A program made the position numbers and the translations under genes. Positions 37,323-44,662 of a stretch of DNA of 64,000 bases are shown here, in pieces. Source of the stretch: Sphingobacterium arenae (GTDB lineage Bacteria; Bacteroidota; Bacteroidia; Sphingobacteriales; Sphingobacteriaceae); assembly GCF_014692505.1 (NCBI RefSeq), contig NZ_JACNYK010000001.1, positions 1,311,922 to 1,375,921 of the forward strand. The letters are read 5' to 3'. Each line of letters begins with the position of its first letter. Within the stretch, counting starts at the first letter, position 1. The notes beneath the pieces were generated by a model that saw only the letters and a list, made by a program, of their open reading frames with translations, searched no databases and was not told the DNA's origin.

Positions 37323-37886
37323 TTATTTTGTGTTAAGATTCGTCATCGTCAATTCGATACCAATGTGAACAAAACTTTGTATCATCTTCACGGCGTGATC
37401 TATGAGCGCAGGTAATTCTTTCTGTTCATCACGGTCAAAAGGACTCAATACATAATCTACTTGTCGCCCTTTTGGGAAATTGTCGCCGATGCCGAAACGT
37501 AGACGAGGATAGTTTTGCCCACCGCAAGTAGCCTCTATGGAGCGCAGCCCATTATGACCCGCGGCAGAGCCTTTGGGACGGATCCGTAACGATCCAAATG
37601 GAATAGCAAGATCGTCCACGACGACCAATACATTTTGTATCGGAACTTTGAGTTCCTGCATCCAATAGTTAACTGCCTTACCACTTAAATTCATATAAGT
37701 GGTAGGCTTAATCATGTATATGTTTCTGCCTTTATGTTTAAATTCCGTATAGTAAGCGAGCTTCATCAGTGACCAGGAGGACCCTGCTTGATTTGCAGCT
37801 TCGTCTACCACCATAAAACCAATATTGTGGCGTGTATCCGCGTATTCTTTGCCGATATTGCCTAGCCCGACAATTAAATAATTCAT
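37323..37886 (-). CDS. pth: Peptidyl-tRNA hydrolase
   Basis: Pth (187 residues) releases peptides from dropped-off peptidyl-tRNA. The start MNYLIVGLGNIGKEYADTRH (catalytic His at residue 20) is the family's N terminus; an in-frame start 48 bases upstream adds unlike residues. KPTTYMNLSGKAV, VVDDLAIPFGSLRIRPKGSA and GHNGLRSIE follow. A TATCTTTG box (plus-strand CAAAGATA at 37892-37899) ends only five bases before the ATG, suggesting a leaderless or nearly leaderless transcript. A terminator separates it from rplY. Confidence 0.96.
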   Translation of the reverse strand: MNYLIVGLGNIGKEYADTRHNIGFMVVDEAANQAGSSWSLMKLAYYTEFKHKGRNIYMIKPTTYMNLSGKAVNYWMQELKVPIQNVLVVVDDLAIPFGSLRIRPKGSAAGHNGLRSIEATCGGQNYPRLRFGIGDNFPKGRQVDYVLSPFDRDEQKELPALIDHAVKMIQSFVHIGIELTMTNLNTK

Positions 37887-37920
37887 GGATGCAAAGATAA
37901 GGATTCGTGTTAGACAAATA

Positions 37921-37950
37921 AAAAAGCATCGCACGAGTGCAATGCTTTTT
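37921..37950 (-). terminator. Terminator after rplY
   Basis: AAAAAGCAT...GCAC GA GTGC...ATGCTTTTT folds into a hairpin with two one-base bulges between the rplY stop (37973) and the pth promoter; the plus-strand A run gives a U run at the minus-strand end. Confidence 0.8.
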
Positions 37951-37972
37951 ATTTATTGTAAATAACTCAGCG

Positions 37973-38569
37973 TTATTTCTTAGGACCTTTTGCTGCTTTC
38001 GCGGCTTCTTGCTCTGCTTGACGCAATGCACGAGACATAACTACAGATACAATGGTGTCATCAGCGTTATTAAGAATTTTCGCATTTTCCAATGACACTT
38101 GGCTTACTCGGAAAGATTTACCTACCTCTAACGATTCCATAGGAACTTCAATTTCTTGAGGAAGATTGTTTGGTAGTGCTTTCACACGCAGGCTGCGTAA
38201 TTTCTGAACCAGTTTACCACCCATTTTAACGCCTGGAGAATCTCCTGTTAATTTAATAGGAATGTTTACGGAAACTTCTTTGTCATCGAACAATTCCATA
38301 AAATCCACGTGCGTTACCAAATCGGTAAGTGGATGGAACTGTGCCTCTTGAACGATAGCCCTTGTTTTTTTGCCGTTGATATCCAATTCTACAAATACTA
38401 CGTCAGCAGTATAAAGAACAGATTTCAAATCAGCTGCGGATACAGCAAGGTGGGTTTGTTCTTTGCCACCATAAAGAACTGCAGGAATCTTTCCTTCGTA
38501 ACGCAATTCTTTTGCATCTCTTTTCCCTACGTTCTGCCTAACAGAACCGCTAATAGCAATTGATTTCAT
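37973..38569 (-). CDS. rplY: Ribosomal protein L25 (long, Ctc-type)
   Basis: The 198-residue protein is the long form of L25, with an N-terminal 5S-rRNA binding domain (SIAISGSVRQNVGKRDAKEL, about 3-22) and a C-terminal TL5/Ctc domain, ending in an Ala/Lys-rich tail. It binds 5S rRNA in the large subunit. rplY-pth is a widely conserved gene pair. A strong promoter and a short hairpin lie in the leader upstream. Confidence 0.95.
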   Translation of the reverse strand: MKSIAISGSVRQNVGKRDAKELRYEGKIPAVLYGGKEQTHLAVSAADLKSVLYTADVVFVELDINGKKTRAIVQEAQFHPLTDLVTHVDFMELFDDKEVSVNIPIKLTGDSPGVKMGGKLVQKLRSLRVKALPNNLPQEIEVPMESLEVGKSFRVSQVSLENAKILNNADDTIVSVVMSRALRQAEQEAAKAAKGPKK

Positions 38570-38602
38570 CTAATTTGTTTTTTGAATGGTTGATGAGAGC
38601 TC

Positions 38603-38685
38603 CCCCGTTATCGGGGTCGGTTTCATCTTTTGTAAATTATCTAATTTTGAGGTGCAAAAATACGGTATTTTTTTTGATAAGCAAA
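38603..38685 (-). promoter_or_regulatory. Promoter and leader hairpin of rplY
   Basis: On the minus strand, TTTG (-33, plus-strand CAAA at 38682-38685) and TATTTTTG (-7, plus-strand CAAAAATA at 38655-38662) are 19 bases apart. The resulting leader of about 80 bases contains the stem CCCCG/CGGGG (38603-38607 and 38612-38616) with a four-base loop, some 35 bases before the ATG. Confidence 0.7.
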
Positions 38686-38719
38686 TTTTATTTGCTGTGA
38701 TCTATAGCAATTTAACCAT

Positions 38720-38749
38720 TTTGTTTTAAGAAACATTTGGCTAACTTTG
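38720..38749 (+). promoter_or_regulatory. Promoter of tRNA-Gln
   Basis: TTTG at 38720-38723 and TAACTTTG at 38742-38749 are 18 bases apart, matching the Bacteroidota -33/-7 consensus; transcription would start near 38755, about 23 bases before the tRNA. Confidence 0.75.
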
Positions 38750-38777
38750 TGGCAAAACTAAGTTAATCTTGGAGTTT

Positions 38778-38848
38778 TGTCCGATAGTATAAGGGTAGTA
38801 CAAGTGATTTTGGTTCATTTAGTCTTGGTTCGAATCCAGGTCGGACAA
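38778..38848 (+). tRNA. tRNA-Gln (anticodon TTG)
   Basis: The acceptor stem is TGTCCGA/TCGGACA. The anticodon arm AGTGA-TTTTGGT-TCATT has anticodon TTG in the seven-base loop, and the T arm CTTGG-TTCGAAT-CCAGG is complete. The discriminator base is A; no CCA is encoded. prs begins 68 bases downstream and may be co-transcribed. Confidence 0.95.
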
Positions 38849-38916
38849 CTTTTTGATTTTTCTTGATCATCATTGGAAATATTAATAAATCCAACATATA
38901 AAACACGCATAGAGAA

Positions 38917-39873
38917 ATGCCTTTGCAATTTAACACGGTGAAGCTGTTCGCAGGGTCTGGGACAGTGGAATTAGCGGAAAAAATCTCCAACTCTTACGGG
39001 AAGCCGCTTGGCGACATGACCTTATCTAAGTTCAGCGATGGGGAAATTCAGCCTTTTTACAATGAATCCGTACGCGGCAGCGACGTGTTCTTAATCCAAT
39101 CCACAAACCAGCCAAACGACAATCTTTTAGAGCTTTTATTTATGATTGATGCGGCAAAGCGTGCCTCTGCCCATTATATCACGGTGGTCGTTCCTTATCT
39201 CGGTTATGCCCGTCAAGATAGAAAAGACAAACCGCGTGTCGCTATTGGTGCGAAGTTAATTGCAAACCTCATTGTGGCCGCCGGTGCGCATCGTATCATG
39301 ACCATGGATTTGCACGCTGCGCAGATACAAGGATTTTTTGATATACCGGTAGACCACTTAGATGGATCTATTATATTTGTACCGTATATCAAATCGTTGA
39401 AACTGCCGAACCTGACCATTGCATCTCCGGATATGGGTGGATCATATCGTGCCCGCACATTTGCCAAATTTTTCAATGCGGAGGTTATCATCTGTGACAA
39501 ACGCCGTAAACGTGCCAATGAGATTGAGTCCATGTCAATTATTGGCGATGTGAAAGATCAAGATGTGGTTTTAATCGATGATATCTGTGATACGGCCGGT
39601 ACGCTGTCAAAAGCGGCGGCACTAATTATGGAAAACGGCGCTCGTTCGGTAAGGGCTGTCTGTACGCATGCAGTCTTATCGGGAAAGGCTTATGATACCA
39701 TCGAAAATTCGGTTTTAACAGAAATGATTGTCACGGATACGATTCAGCTAAATCCAGAAAAACGAAGAAGTTGTAGCAAAATTAAAGTATTATCTACTGC
39801 GGAATTATTTGCGGGCGCGATTAAAAATGTAAATGAACACGGTTCAATTTCAGATCTATTTGAAATAAAATAA
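38917..39873 (+). CDS. prs: Ribose-phosphate pyrophosphokinase
   Basis: This 318-residue cytosolic enzyme makes PRPP from ribose 5-phosphate and ATP, feeding purine, pyrimidine, histidine and NAD synthesis. Motifs are YARQDRKDKPR (about 94-104), MDLHAAQIQGFFDIPVDHL (about 129-147) and the PRPP loop VVLIDDICDTAGTL (about 218-231). It lies after tRNA-Gln and ends at a strong terminator. PRPP links it to purE, purK, purB and pyrG in this window. Confidence 0.97.
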   Translation: MPLQFNTVKLFAGSGTVELAEKISNSYGKPLGDMTLSKFSDGEIQPFYNESVRGSDVFLIQSTNQPNDNLLELLFMIDAAKRASAHYITVVVPYLGYARQDRKDKPRVAIGAKLIANLIVAAGAHRIMTMDLHAAQIQGFFDIPVDHLDGSIIFVPYIKSLKLPNLTIASPDMGGSYRARTFAKFFNAEVIICDKRRKRANEIESMSIIGDVKDQDVVLIDDICDTAGTLSKAAALIMENGARSVRAVCTHAVLSGKAYDTIENSVLTEMIVTDTIQLNPEKRRSCSKIKVLSTAELFAGAIKNVNEHGSISDLFEIK

Positions 39874-39893
39874 CGGTAAGACGATATAAGTTT

Positions 39894-39933
39894 AACAAGA
39901 AAAGGTCGACGCATTAGTCGACCTTTTCTTGTT
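39894..39933 (+). terminator. Terminator of prs
   Basis: A perfect 17-bp stem, AACAAGAAAAGGTCGAC (39894-39910) with GTCGACCTTTTCTTGTT (39917-39933), with a six-base loop follows prs by 20 bases. Confidence 0.95.
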
Positions 39934-39953
39934 GTTCTAAATACAGATACAAA

Positions 39954-39981
39954 AAAAGCACTAAGTTTCCTTAGCGCTTTT
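39954..39981 (-). terminator. Terminator of the tandem initiator tRNA genes
   Basis: AAAAGC-A-CTAA / TTAG-C-GCTTTT with loop GTTTCC forms a hairpin just downstream (minus strand) of the tRNA at 39989; a run of plus-strand A residues (39951-39957) gives the U tract. Confidence 0.75.
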
Positions 39982-39988
39982 GATTTAG

Positions 39989-40061
<73 letters not shown>

Positions 40062-40112
40062 ATGTTTCTTTATTTTCAGCTCGGCCTCGCGCTTTGCTCT
40101 TTCTTTTGTTAG

Positions 40113-40185
<73 letters not shown>

Positions 40186-40200
40186 ATTTTTTTGGTGACA

Positions 40201-40231
40201 CAAAGATAGTGTTTTTCCCCCTTAAATCAAA
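40201..40231 (-). promoter_or_regulatory. Promoter of the tandem initiator tRNA genes
   Basis: On the minus strand TATCTTTG (plus CAAAGATA at 40201-40208) is the -7 element and TTTG (plus CAAA at 40228-40231) the -33 element, 19 bases apart and 16 bases upstream of the first tRNA. Confidence 0.8.
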
Positions 40232-40514
40232 ACTGAACATACTTTTTAAAAAAGTTTAAGCCAAAAAATTGGATAATGTTCTGGTATTCTGTACTTTCAT
40301 ATTATCAATTATAATGAATTGTGATGAAAAGAAGTTTACTACTAACCGTTGTAACGCTCTATTTATCCGTTCAGCAACTTTATTTATCCTTTTTATATAG
40401 GAGGAAAAATGATGCGTTAACGTTTAAAAGGAGCTTTTTGCTGCCAGATAGTCTGGCAGACAACACTACCTGTATCAGCAAATCCTATCTGTTTATTTCA
40501 AATGCTCACCGTCT
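40232..40514. other. Spacer before the barrel/comEC/recQ operon
   Basis: No convincing gene is seen. A 73-codon GTG-started frame (40321-40542) overlaps the next gene and reads through low-complexity sequence, so it is not called. The operon's promoter should be here, but no clear TAnnTTTG pair is visible. Confidence 0.5.
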
Positions 40515-42569
40515 ATGCGTTTTGCCAGTGTACGAATTATGACGGCTGTGTTCTTACTGGGGTATAGTACGCTGGTAAAAAGTCAAACATGGGAGGAAAG
40601 CCCGGCTGTAGAACAGATTATGGAGCAGCTTTCGGAAGAATTGGATGACGTGATAGATGCCGATGAGTTTCTGGAGCATCTTCGATATTATCATACACGA
40701 CCAATTGATTTGAATCAAACCAACGAACAGGAGCTGGCAAAACTGTTGATTTTATCCCCTTTGCAGATTACCAGTCTTTTGGAGCATCGTGAACAGACAG
40801 GCAAGTTTCTTTCGCTTCTTGAGCTGCAAGGAATCGCCAATTTTGATCTGTCAACTGTCGAACGATTAAGTCCTTTCGTTAAGGTATCATCCGTATCTAC
40901 ACTGGAAGGATTAACGTTGCGGCAACTTTATAATGATAGTGAGCAACAGCTTATGGCGCGTTATGGTACTATTTTTCAGGAACAGCGTGGTTACCTGATT
41001 ACGGATAGCACACGATCACGTTACCTAGGAGATGCTAACCGCTATATGCTGCGTTACCGTTTAAATTTTCGAAATCGTCTACGTGTGGCAATCAATGCGG
41101 AAAAAGATGCTGGAGAACCTTTCTTTCGTGAGAAGCAACGCTTTGGTTTTGACCATTATGGTGTTAGCCTATATGCAAAAGATGTCGGTATATTTAAAGA
41201 ATTGCTGCTCGGTAATTATGCGTTACAGATTGGACAAGGACTAGTGATGTGGAATGGTCTGAGTTTTGGTAAAGGCGCGATGATGACCAGCAGTGCCAGA
41301 CAAGGGGTTGGATTACGAAGTTATACGTCTATGAATGAACATAACTATCTTTCTGGCCTTTCCACGCGGTTATCTATTGATAAGTGGGAAATTACACCTT
41401 TTATTTCTTGGCGAAAATTATCTGGCAACCGCTCCCTAGCAGAAGATGGCCGTTACATTATCAGTTCTATTTCAGCATCTGGATTACATCGCACACCTAA
41501 TGAGCAACGTAATCGTCGTGCTATCAATCAAGGTGTTGTCGGCATCGATGTGACGTATCGTTATAAGCGCTTGAAGTTAGGTGCTGTAGGAGTTTATACA
41601 CAATATGATGGTACTATTGTACACGATGGTTCCCGACGTCATGCCTATTCTTTTGAAGATGACCGATTGATCAATTTTGGGGTTAATTACCAATATACAT
41701 TTAGGAATATTTATCTCTTTGGAGAAACGGCTCACGAATATGGACGGGGCTGGGCGACGCTAAATGGCCTAATAGCGAGCTTACATCCGAAGGTATCGGC
41801 ATTTGCCAATTATCGGAATTACCAACGGAACTACCATGCTGTTTTTGCACAAGCCTTGGGCGAGGGAAGTGCGGTTGCCAACGAGGAAGGGGTTTATACA
41901 GGAATTATGCTCCATCCAAGCAGAAAATGGGAGTGGATGAGTTACATTGATATGTTTCGTTTCCCTTGGCTGCGCTACCGGGTTGATGAACCTAGTGCCG
42001 GAATGGATTTGCTGTCGCAACTGACGTATACCTGGTATAAGATAGGTCGTGTTTCCTTACGCTATCGTCATCGATTAAAGCAAGAAAACAATCGTGATCG
42101 TCCTCCGGAAAGGGTAGTGGTAGATGCACGGAAAGACCAAGTGCGTTTAGCCTTTCAGTATAAACTGTCCGCCAAATGGGAAATCCGAACGAGGGCAGAG
42201 GGTGTGCGATATGAAAAGGAGGGAAGAACTGATTTTGGATGGATGGCCTATCAAGATGTATTTTGGAAACCCGATCGCTTGCCTATCCAGGTAAACATGC
42301 GTCTGGCCGTGTTTGCTACGGATTCGTATGACGCAAGATTATACGCTTACGAAAATGATGTGTTATATGCGAGCGCGTTTCCGATGTATAACGGGAAAGG
42401 TGGTCGTTCTTATGTCAACCTGCGTTATCGTATCGGTCGTAAAACAGATTTTTGGCTCCGTTATGCTCGTAATCGCTATTTGAACGTAGAGACGGTAGGC
42501 TCAGGGTTGGATCAAAGCGAGGGGCCACATCGGTCGGATATTAAAGTTCAATTCCGATATCGATGGTAG
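40515..42569 (+). CDS. Helix-hairpin-helix protein with a predicted outer-membrane beta-barrel
   Basis: The 684-residue product begins with a signal peptide (RIMTAVFLLGYSTLVKSQ). Residues about 70-120 hold a ComEA-type helix-hairpin-helix region, IDLNQTNEQELAKLLILSPL, then SLLELQGIANFDLSTVERLS, a DNA-binding fold. The remaining 550 residues are rich in alternating aromatic and charged strands (for example YMLRYRLNFRNRLRVAINAE) and end in IKVQFRYRW, whose terminal aromatic residue is typical of barrel proteins. A second in-frame ATG at 40539 is a possible start. It overlaps the ComEC-like gene by 7 bases. A role as an outer-membrane DNA-binding pore is inference. Confidence 0.8.
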   Translation: MRFASVRIMTAVFLLGYSTLVKSQTWEESPAVEQIMEQLSEELDDVIDADEFLEHLRYYHTRPIDLNQTNEQELAKLLILSPLQITSLLEHREQTGKFLSLLELQGIANFDLSTVERLSPFVKVSSVSTLEGLTLRQLYNDSEQQLMARYGTIFQEQRGYLITDSTRSRYLGDANRYMLRYRLNFRNRLRVAINAEKDAGEPFFREKQRFGFDHYGVSLYAKDVGIFKELLLGNYALQIGQGLVMWNGLSFGKGAMMTSSARQGVGLRSYTSMNEHNYLSGLSTRLSIDKWEITPFISWRKLSGNRSLAEDGRYIISSISASGLHRTPNEQRNRRAINQGVVGIDVTYRYKRLKLGAVGVYTQYDGTIVHDGSRRHAYSFEDDRLINFGVNYQYTFRNIYLFGETAHEYGRGWATLNGLIASLHPKVSAFANYRNYQRNYHAVFAQALGEGSAVANEEGVYTGIMLHPSRKWEWMSYIDMFRFPWLRYRVDEPSAGMDLLSQLTYTWYKIGRVSLRYRHRLKQENNRDRPPERVVVDARKDQVRLAFQYKLSAKWEIRTRAEGVRYEKEGRTDFGWMAYQDVFWKPDRLPIQVNMRLAVFATDSYDARLYAYENDVLYASAFPMYNGKGGRSYVNLRYRIGRKTDFWLRYARNRYLNVETVGSGLDQSEGPHRSDIKVQFRYRW

Positions 42570-44662
42570 GGCAGACTTTTTATTTGGCATTACGGAAAGT
42601 ACCGTTTGCTCGAGCTTTCTTATTCTTCGGAACAGGCATTGTTGGCGGTTATTATATACCGCTATCGACATGGGCGTTTCAAGTTATAGTCGTATGTGTT
42701 ATAGCGATGCTTCTGCTTTTGATCGGCGTGGAGGTGTTTTGTCGACGATGGCGACGTGTTTCTTTTCCGTTGATTTTTTACATCTTATTATTTTTTCTGG
42801 GTGTTGTTTGGCTGGGAAAGGAGCTCCCCGCGCAGCAATCACGACATTTTGTTGATAAGAAAGCCGATTATTTGATAGGGATAATAACGGATGAGCCCGT
42901 ATATGGCGAGGAAAGCATTCGCTTTCCCTTAGAAATTTGTCATACCGTACACGACGAAAATTTAACTCCAGCAACCGGCCAAATTATGCTGCGTATTTCT
43001 CGGAAGAGCGCGGATCCTGATCTAACATTATCTTATGGTGACAAGCTATTGTTTCGTAATAAGGTCGCAGAAATGCACGCACCCCATAATCCGAAACAAT
43101 TTGATTATAAGCGGTATCTGGCACATAAAAATATCTACCATCAGGCCTATATACAATCTGTGGATCTCAGGCTGATCGGGAGTGGAGAAGGAAATAAAAT
43201 CGTCGCAAAGGCGTTGTGCATACGTCAGTATTTTGTCCGCAAATTCAAACGCTTTATTACAAATAGAGAAGCTTTAGAAGTTTGTTCAGCACTCATTCTA
43301 GGCTATCGCGCTAATTTTCAGGCAGAAACCTTGGCCGCTTTTATAAATACCGGCACAGTGCATGTGTTGAGTGTATCGGGATTGCATGTAGGTATGGTAT
43401 TCTTCCTATTGAACTTTTTGTTCGGGTTTTTAGATCGTTTCTCTCCTGGTAGACCCATTCGATTTGTACTGATCTTGTTTTCTATTTGGGCTTATGTTTT
43501 ATTGACGGGTATGGCGCCGTCTATTTTGCGTGCGGGTGTGATGATCTCTTTTCTCTTATTAGCAGGGTGGAGTCAACGATCTAACCAGAATTTAAATTCG
43601 CTTTTTGCGTCAGCATGCTGCCTACTTCTGTTTGATCCTTTCATGATCTTTGATATGGGCTTTCAATTGTCCTATTTGGCTGTTTTAGGTTTATTTACCT
43701 TATACCCGATATTGAATGGTATATTTTCGATAAACAATAAATTTCTACGTGTAATATGGCAAGCTGTATTGGTTTCGGTCAGTGCTCAACTTTTCACAAC
43801 GCCTTTAGCGTTGTATTACTTCCAGCAGTTTCCTAATTATTTTCTGCTCGGAAATTTATTTGTATCGCTGCCTGCTACAGCGTTGATGTATATCGGTATA
43901 GCATTAGCGATATCTCCTTTTTTATTTCTAAATGGTTATTTGGGAATAGGCTTAACCTATTTGTGTCGCTTTCTCCTTTGGGGGCTTACGGCTATTGAAT
44001 CTTTACCTTTTGCTATTGTGCAAGGTGTTGATCTGACGGGAACACAACTCGTTTTATTCCTGTTGGTTATCATTTTTCTGCTGATTACCTGGTATGGGTT
44101 GAGTAAACAATTCTTGTGTTGTACGCTCATCTCGGGAACATTACTGTTACTTTCTGCGGCTGTAACTTCTATAAGGCATACTTCTTATCAGGGGATAAAA
44201 ATATATAATGTGGGGCGTGAGATTGCTATTGCGGTGATTAATCGCAGAAAAGTTTCTCTTATTTCTACACTGGATAGCATCAAGCATCCACGGCTGGTTG
44301 CGCAGGTTTTGCCGGATCTTCGCCATTATATGCGAACCGAAGATATCGTTTTCCGAACATTGCCATTAAAAAAGGGACAGCAGATGGAAATACAAACTCC
44401 GATTGGGATGCTCGGTATTCTGGAGGGTGGAAGGCTAGTAAGAAAGCCTAGTGGATACGATATTTTGTTGTGGCGTAACCTCACACCTTATGCTGTGGTC
44501 GACGATGAGAGTTTCCGTGGTGTTCAGCTTTTGATATTAGATGGATCAAGCAAAGCGAACATCTTGTCGGAAATGGCAAAAAAAGCAGACTCTTTGGGTA
44601 TATCCTATTATGTGTTGAAAAATAATTTTGCTTATGTTTGGGATAAGAAGCATGGAAAATAA
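42563..44662 (+). CDS. comEC: ComEC/Rec2-like DNA channel protein
   Basis: The 699-residue polytopic membrane protein has two N-terminal spans, a soluble DUF4131-like part, and the competence domain with the hallmark VHVLSVSGLHVGMVFFLLNF (about 269-288) and several further spans. ComEC moves single-stranded DNA across the inner membrane in transformable bacteria. After the last span (ends near residue 545) about 150 residues follow that lack the HxHxDH motif of the metallo-beta-lactamase nuclease domain found in long ComEC proteins. It overlaps the barrel gene by 7 bases and recQ by 11, so the three are translated from one transcript. Confidence 0.9.
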   Translation: MVGQTFYLALRKVPFARAFLFFGTGIVGGYYIPLSTWAFQVIVVCVIAMLLLLIGVEVFCRRWRRVSFPLIFYILLFFLGVVWLGKELPAQQSRHFVDKKADYLIGIITDEPVYGEESIRFPLEICHTVHDENLTPATGQIMLRISRKSADPDLTLSYGDKLLFRNKVAEMHAPHNPKQFDYKRYLAHKNIYHQAYIQSVDLRLIGSGEGNKIVAKALCIRQYFVRKFKRFITNREALEVCSALILGYRANFQAETLAAFINTGTVHVLSVSGLHVGMVFFLLNFLFGFLDRFSPGRPIRFVLILFSIWAYVLLTGMAPSILRAGVMISFLLLAGWSQRSNQNLNSLFASACCLLLFDPFMIFDMGFQLSYLAVLGLFTLYPILNGIFSINNKFLRVIWQAVLVSVSAQLFTTPLALYYFQQFPNYFLLGNLFVSLPATALMYIGIALAISPFLFLNGYLGIGLTYLCRFLLWGLTAIESLPFAIVQGVDLTGTQLVLFLLVIIFLLITWYGLSKQFLCCTLISGTLLLLSAAVTSIRHTSYQGIKIYNVGREIAIAVINRRKVSLISTLDSIKHPRLVAQVLPDLRHYMRTEDIVFRTLPLKKGQQMEIQTPIGMLGILEGGRLVRKPSGYDILLWRNLTPYAVVDDESFRGVQLLILDGSSKANILSEMAKKADSLGISYYVLKNNFAYVWDKKHGK

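Noticed and set aside
40321..40542. 73-codon frame before the barrel gene
   Set aside because: It starts with GTG, overlaps the signal peptide region of the real gene and has no family-like features.
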